Source of the DNA: Cyanobacteria bacterium PR.3.49
GTDB lineage: Bacteria > Cyanobacteriota > Vampirovibrionia > Obscuribacterales > Obscuribacteraceae
Length of the DNA: 45,197 nucleotides
Direction of reading: 5' to 3'
Assembly (NCBI GenBank): GCA_013997645.1
Contig: PNKB01000019.1
Coordinates: 1-45,197, forward strand
The notes beneath the pieces were generated by a model. The model saw only the letters and a list, made by a program, of their open reading frames with translations, searched no databases and was not told the DNA's origin. A program made the translations under genes and the position numbers. This document shows positions 41,689 through 45,197 of the stretch, in pieces. Within the stretch, counting starts at the first letter, position 1. Every line of letters starts with the position of its first letter.

Positions 41689-43791
41689 TTATAAGACCTT
41701 TTCCCAATCAATTCTCTGAAAAGTTGCTCCGTCCGGCCCCGGCAAAGCCACCAACAGAAGACAGTCTTTCGGCAGAACTGCTTGGAGTTTTAGTAAGTCC
41801 GCCTTCTTCCAATTGACCGCCGATATCTTTAGAACTCGCAGATTTTTGAAACTGGCCAGGTCTGGCGTACAAGCAGGCGTAATGGCTGTACCTAAAAGCT
41901 CCAGTTCCATCAGTTGAGTGTTTTTTGTGAGAGCCTTGATGCCTTTGTCAGTGATCTTGGGGTTCAAGGTGATATCGAGGCTATGCAGTTGAATTTTGCC
42001 AAGTGAATTCAGATCGTCATCGTTTAAATCTGACTTTGACAATCCCAGTACCCGAATATTTTGATTGAGCAGGCAATCCGCAATTGCTCCCTTTGCTCCG
42101 CGCACGCCGCTGATGCGCAGCAAGGTCAGAATTTTGTAGTTCTTCAGCTTTCGAATCGCATCGATTGATGTTTTAGATTCGCAAACGTCGATAGCTATCA
42201 GGTTGGGCAGATCTTCCAGCGCTCTAACACCCACATCAGTAATCGGCAAGCCGTTGAGGACCAGCCCTGTAAGGCTTGTGTAGCGCGAAACATAAGCCAT
42301 AGCCGAGTCGATAATCGGTGCAAGATTGTCCTCATAGCGTCCGATTTTAGTGGCCGTAATCGTCAAATTTGTAATGTCATTTGCTCCAAACAATCTCAAT
42401 GTATTGGGACGTTCTGCTATCAGCTTGTCTTCGGTTTCGAATTTAGTTTGAGTATTTAGAGGCACAACCACTTCACCTTGAGCGTTGTGCTCAATCCACT
42501 GCGCTTTTGCAGCATCGAAATAGGCAAATTTCCCCAGGCTGATTGCCGGAAAGTGAAAAACACGTTTTCGATTGGCACCGCTTCCGGATTCCGTGAGAAA
42601 CATGCTGCGCGCTGTTGCCAGGTCATTTATGTAATCGTGAACATCGGACTGCAAGATTTCTCGCTTTGTTTCTTGATGCAGGAAATGGGTCATCAAAAGA
42701 CTGGTCAAGGCGATTGAGATGAAATTTGTAAGGACGATTATTGTTATGAAACGCAGGTTGGGCGTGGATTCTAATTCACTCTTCTGAGAGGTTGACGAAA
42801 CATCCATGTGATTTTCGGCAAAACTGATTTTGCTTGCTGCCTGCGGATGGTGCAAGGCGAGCAGATCGTTAGCCAGATCAATACAGCTCTGATATCTCGC
42901 GCCCGGGGTTTTGGCCAGAGCCTTTGAGATAACTTGATCGAGCTGGAGAGGATACTCAATGCCCATTGAAGCCTCCTTTAAGCTGGGAGCTTCCAGAGAT
43001 CGATGCTTATTCATCACATTGAGCGCCGTTTCGGCGTGGAATGGCGGAGCACCTGTTAATGCTTCAAACATTACGCAGCCGAGAGAATAAATGTCTGAGC
43101 GATGGTCGGTTTTCTTGCCCATACATTCTTCCGGGCTCATATAGAGAGCACATTCGAGCATAGCGCCCGCACTCACTTTTGCATGCAAATCCAAAGACGA
43201 CGCTTCCGCGTCAAAGCTCTTAAAATTGACCAGCTTCGGAACATATGTGCTTACATCGAGGGAGCGGTCAAGAACAATTTTGTCCGGATTGAGAGCACCG
43301 TGCAAAATGTTTGCTGAATGTGCAGACTCAAGCGCGTAGCAAATTGGAATAAAAATCTGCAGTACTTCATCAAGAGAGAGCCTGCCCGACTGTTTTGAGT
43401 ATTCATCCAAGTTAGGACCCTGAAGCAGATCCATCAAATAGAATGGTCTTGATTCCTCGATATTGCCTTGATCGTGCACTCTGACCAGATTCGGATGCGA
43501 TAACTTGGCGGCTGTTTGAATTTCCTTTCGAAAAGCGGCAAGCAGTTTGTCGCCCGGTTTTGATTGCCATAGAGTTTTAAGCGCAAAGAGGCGGCCCGAT
43601 GACATTTGCTCGATTTTGTAAAGGGCTTGCACCTTTCCTTTTGCGAGCAATGAAATTACGCGAAAGCGCTCTTCAATAATGCTTCCTGCCGGCAGCAATG
43701 CGGATGAATCGTCATCATCACCAGAAGATGCGAGCGGAAAGTCAGCCTCTTTTGCGCCGGTGCTTCGATTCTTTTTCTCAATGTCGGACAT
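41689..43791 (-). CDS. Membrane pseudokinase with C-terminal leucine-rich repeats
   Basis: 700 residues: an acidic N-terminus, a kinase-fold domain (about 40-310), a transmembrane helix near 345-372 and leucine-rich repeats from about 500 to 680 (LTGLVLNGLPITDVGVRAL, LHSLDITLNPKITDKGIKAL, ribonuclease-inhibitor/AMN1-like). The ATP lysine K72 is kept, but the catalytic loop reads HGALNPDK at 164-171 (Asp to Ala166, Lys to Asn168, Asn to Lys171), DFG is NFK at 189-191, and the glycine loop is lost (AKGKVQA). It cannot be a normal kinase. The conserved SDIYSLGCVMFEALTG shows the fold is kept. It is 55 nt downstream of the second hydrolase. No clear ribosome site. Confidence 0.88.
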   Translation of the reverse strand: MSDIEKKNRSTGAKEADFPLASSGDDDDSSALLPAGSIIEERFRVISLLAKGKVQALYKIEQMSSGRLFALKTLWQSKPGDKLLAAFRKEIQTAAKLSHPNLVRVHDQGNIEESRPFYLMDLLQGPNLDEYSKQSGRLSLDEVLQIFIPICYALESAHSANILHGALNPDKIVLDRSLDVSTYVPKLVNFKSFDAEASSLDLHAKVSAGAMLECALYMSPEECMGKKTDHRSDIYSLGCVMFEALTGAPPFHAETALNVMNKHRSLEAPSLKEASMGIEYPLQLDQVISKALAKTPGARYQSCIDLANDLLALHHPQAASKISFAENHMDVSSTSQKSELESTPNLRFITIIVLTNFISIALTSLLMTHFLHQETKREILQSDVHDYINDLATARSMFLTESGSGANRKRVFHFPAISLGKFAYFDAAKAQWIEHNAQGEVVVPLNTQTKFETEDKLIAERPNTLRLFGANDITNLTITATKIGRYEDNLAPIIDSAMAYVSRYTSLTGLVLNGLPITDVGVRALEDLPNLIAIDVCESKTSIDAIRKLKNYKILTLLRISGVRGAKGAIADCLLNQNIRVLGLSKSDLNDDDLNSLGKIQLHSLDITLNPKITDKGIKALTKNTQLMELELLGTAITPACTPDLASFKNLRVLKISAVNWKKADLLKLQAVLPKDCLLLVALPGPDGATFQRIDWEKVL

Positions 43792-43846
43792 AACATATAT
43801 GTACCATTTCAGCCTGGTTTTAAGCCTTCAGCAGATGCGCTCGAGT

Positions 43847-44953
43847 CTAGCGTATCGAATGCGACTCGCCTGCACCGGGCTCTTTCAGTTTTTGAGCTTG
43901 CTCGAATATCCAGGCTTCGACAATCTCTGCTGTTCGCTTGTCGTATTGCCCTTTTTCAAAGATCAAATGTTCGGCGTCGTCGATAAGAACATATTTTTTG
44001 TTCGGTGTCTTGAGTGCATTGTACAAGCGCAACGTTCCGTCTTCTTTCGAGAGTTTGTCCTTTGCACCTTGCAAAATCAGTACAGGAGCGCTCTCGATTT
44101 GTTTGGCTAGATCATCGCTCTGATTCATAAATGTTGCAAACTGTGCCATTTGTTTTGGCGTCATTTCCAGCTTGGCGCGGGGATCTTTCAACCAGTTCTC
44201 ACGCAGCTTCTTGTCGCTGGTTGCCTTCTCGACCAGCTTATCGCCAACGTTGAATTTTGAATTGGGCCGCACCATCCGTAATGCCACCTCGACTGCTGTT
44301 TTCTTGCCGCCATAATATTCAGAGCCGGGCACGGAGGCTATCACACCTGAGACGCACTCAGGAAAAAGGGCAGCGGCTTGCAAAGCAATGGCGCCACCCA
44401 TTGATTCGCCTAGAAGAAAGATTGGCACGTCCGGGTTCATAGTTTTTACCCAGTAGATGGAACTGCGCAAATCCATCATTGTCTGGTAAAAGTCCAGCTT
44501 TTTATTTTCGTCAGGAGAGTCTTTCCAACTGCCGAAGCCACGAACGTCTATGGCATAGGTCGAGATTCCGCGTCCGGCCATTTGGTCGGCAAAGCCGGAA
44601 AATGACTCTTTATGCAGCCCAAAACCATGAATCGAAACTATTGCGGCGACCGGCTTTGCATTTTTGGCAGGCCATGAGGCAAAAGAAGTTTCAAAAGCCG
44701 GTTTTGCTGGTGCCGGGGAAAGAACGGGCGACTTTGCCTGAGCAGGTAATTTTGGCTTGAGCGGCGCTTGCAAATGGAAGGGTATGGGCGCTGGGCTATT
44801 CGGTTGATGAGTGTTGATTTGAAAGTCCGAATGCACCAAGGGCTGCGGTCGGCGTGGCGGCTTGTCGGCAAGCGACCGAGGGGGAAAAAACAGCGCGGAA
44901 AACAACAGGCAGCCGGCCACAATGCTCGTGAGCTCAGAATCGGATTTGCTCAT
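43847..44953 (-). CDS. Secreted alpha/beta hydrolase (lysophospholipase-like), second copy
   Basis: About 368 residues, paralogous to the hydrolase domain at 17905 (both have GESMGG, 'GLHKE/G..F.GF', 'YAIDVRGFGSW' and a 'TP.QMAQF.TFM' or 'SPNELMQFQSFM' segment). Triad residues: S184, D299 (GAKDKL) and H329 (AEHLIF). It has a signal peptide and Pro-rich spacer, but no DUF4384. ATG 44953 was chosen because it starts the signal peptide and lies 11 nt after the upstream stop; an in-frame ATG at 44989 would overlap the upstream gene. Flanked by LRR genes on both sides, on the same strand. Confidence 0.85.
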   Translation of the reverse strand: MSKSDSELTSIVAGCLLFSALFFPPRSLADKPPRRPQPLVHSDFQINTHQPNSPAPIPFHLQAPLKPKLPAQAKSPVLSPAPAKPAFETSFASWPAKNAKPVAAIVSIHGFGLHKESFSGFADQMAGRGISTYAIDVRGFGSWKDSPDENKKLDFYQTMMDLRSSIYWVKTMNPDVPIFLLGESMGGAIALQAAALFPECVSGVIASVPGSEYYGGKKTAVEVALRMVRPNSKFNVGDKLVEKATSDKKLRENWLKDPRAKLEMTPKQMAQFATFMNQSDDLAKQIESAPVLILQGAKDKLSKEDGTLRLYNALKTPNKKYVLIDDAEHLIFEKGQYDKRTAEIVEAWIFEQAQKLKEPGAGESHSIR

Positions 44954-44964
44954 TTTGTGTATGG

Positions 44965-45197
44965 CTAAATCTCTTCTCGCCAGTTCCATTTCGTCATACG
45001 ATTGTTGGCATCGAACTTTCTTGTTTCAATCGTCAAGTCGGGAAGCTCGGCTTCAAGGTTCTGGACATCCTTTGCCGACCACTTATCCTTGCTGACGGTG
45101 AGAAGAATCAGATGTGGCATCTTCTTCAGATGTTCCGTAATCTCAGGAGTTACCGAGGTTCCGGCAATACTCAAACTGACAAGGTTTTTGAAGCTCT
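44965..45197 (-). CDS. 3' end of an LRR protein, probably kinase-LRR paralogue (partial)
   Basis: The frame is open to the right edge and gives the last 76 codons of a gene that begins outside the window. The sequence 'SFKNLVSLSIAGTSVTPEITEHLKKMPHL' split over LRR units and the closing 'DKWSAKDVQNLEAELPDLTIE' correspond to the C-terminus of the LRR pseudokinase at 41689 ('SFKNLRVLKIS', 'NWKKADLLKLQAVLPKDC'). A kinase-like domain upstream is inferred only from that similarity. It stands 11 nt before the second hydrolase gene, so the order LRR protein - hydrolase - LRR pseudokinase forms a run on one strand. Confidence 0.7.
   Translation of the reverse strand, partial: SFKNLVSLSIAGTSVTPEITEHLKKMPHLILLTVSKDKWSAKDVQNLEAELPDLTIETRKFDANNRMTKWNWREEI

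Overview
The window looks like a chromosomal segment of an environmental Gram-negative bacterium of the Obscuribacterales type (Candidatus Melainabacteria/Vampirovibrionia, non-photosynthetic Cyanobacteriota). This is inferred from the protein mix: eukaryote-like Ser/Thr kinases with long linkers and TPR tails, many Sel1/kinesin-light-chain-like TPR proteins, MshEN/GspE-like proteins with large Ala-Pro linkers, and 'LE...RL' repeat proteins. No rRNA, marker or housekeeping gene fixes the taxon, and Planctomycetota or Myxococcota remain possible. Base composition is close to 50% G+C. Starts are often GTG or TTG preceded by AGGAG-type ribosome sites. No tRNA, rRNA, CRISPR, transposase or phage gene was seen.

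Layout. 1-5.9 kb: an active receptor kinase with TPR tail (cut by the left edge), a convergent AAA+ ATPase and a pure TPR protein. 6-9.4 kb: a small membrane protein, a protein with three MshEN-like repeats and a C-terminal membrane anchor, and, divergently, a PAS-only sensor. 9.7-15.0 kb: a 1760-residue protein with two MshEN domains, huge acidic and Pro-Ala linkers and only the first part of a GspE/PilB ATPase. 15.0-20.3 kb (minus strand): a zinc-ribbon pseudokinase, a secreted caspase-fold/TPR protein without catalytic residues, a secreted alpha/beta hydrolase with a DUF4384 tail, and a TPR protein. 20.6-25.2 kb: a full-length Lhr helicase. 25.3-28.1 kb (minus strand): small secreted or membrane proteins (DUF695-like, DUF3592-like), a LysM-like protein and an unknown secreted protein. 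28.2-29.6 kb: a TPR/Gln-Pro linker/zinc-ribbon protein. 29.6-35.1 kb (minus strand): a stand-alone LON domain, an S9 peptidase, an MFS transporter and a secreted repeat protein. 35.2-39.2 kb: a TPR-transmembrane protein, a degenerate DEDDh-exonuclease-like protein and a CrtI-type FAD oxidoreductase. 39.2-45.2 kb: an OmpA-type protein, a small Gly-rich secreted peptide with a possible internal stop, an unlisted 55-residue membrane ORF, a pseudokinase with LRRs, a second secreted hydrolase, and the 3' end of another LRR gene.

How the genes may work together. Most proteins here look like signalling receivers or scaffolds, not enzymes: kinases, pseudokinases, PAS, TPR, LRR, MshEN. Enzyme-like folds have repeatedly lost their catalytic residues: two kinases, one caspase-like domain, one exonuclease-like domain and one secretion ATPase. 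Two secreted hydrolase paralogues each sit beside such a pseudoenzyme, which suggests a recurring module of lipase plus dead regulator. These links are inferences from domain content and gene order.
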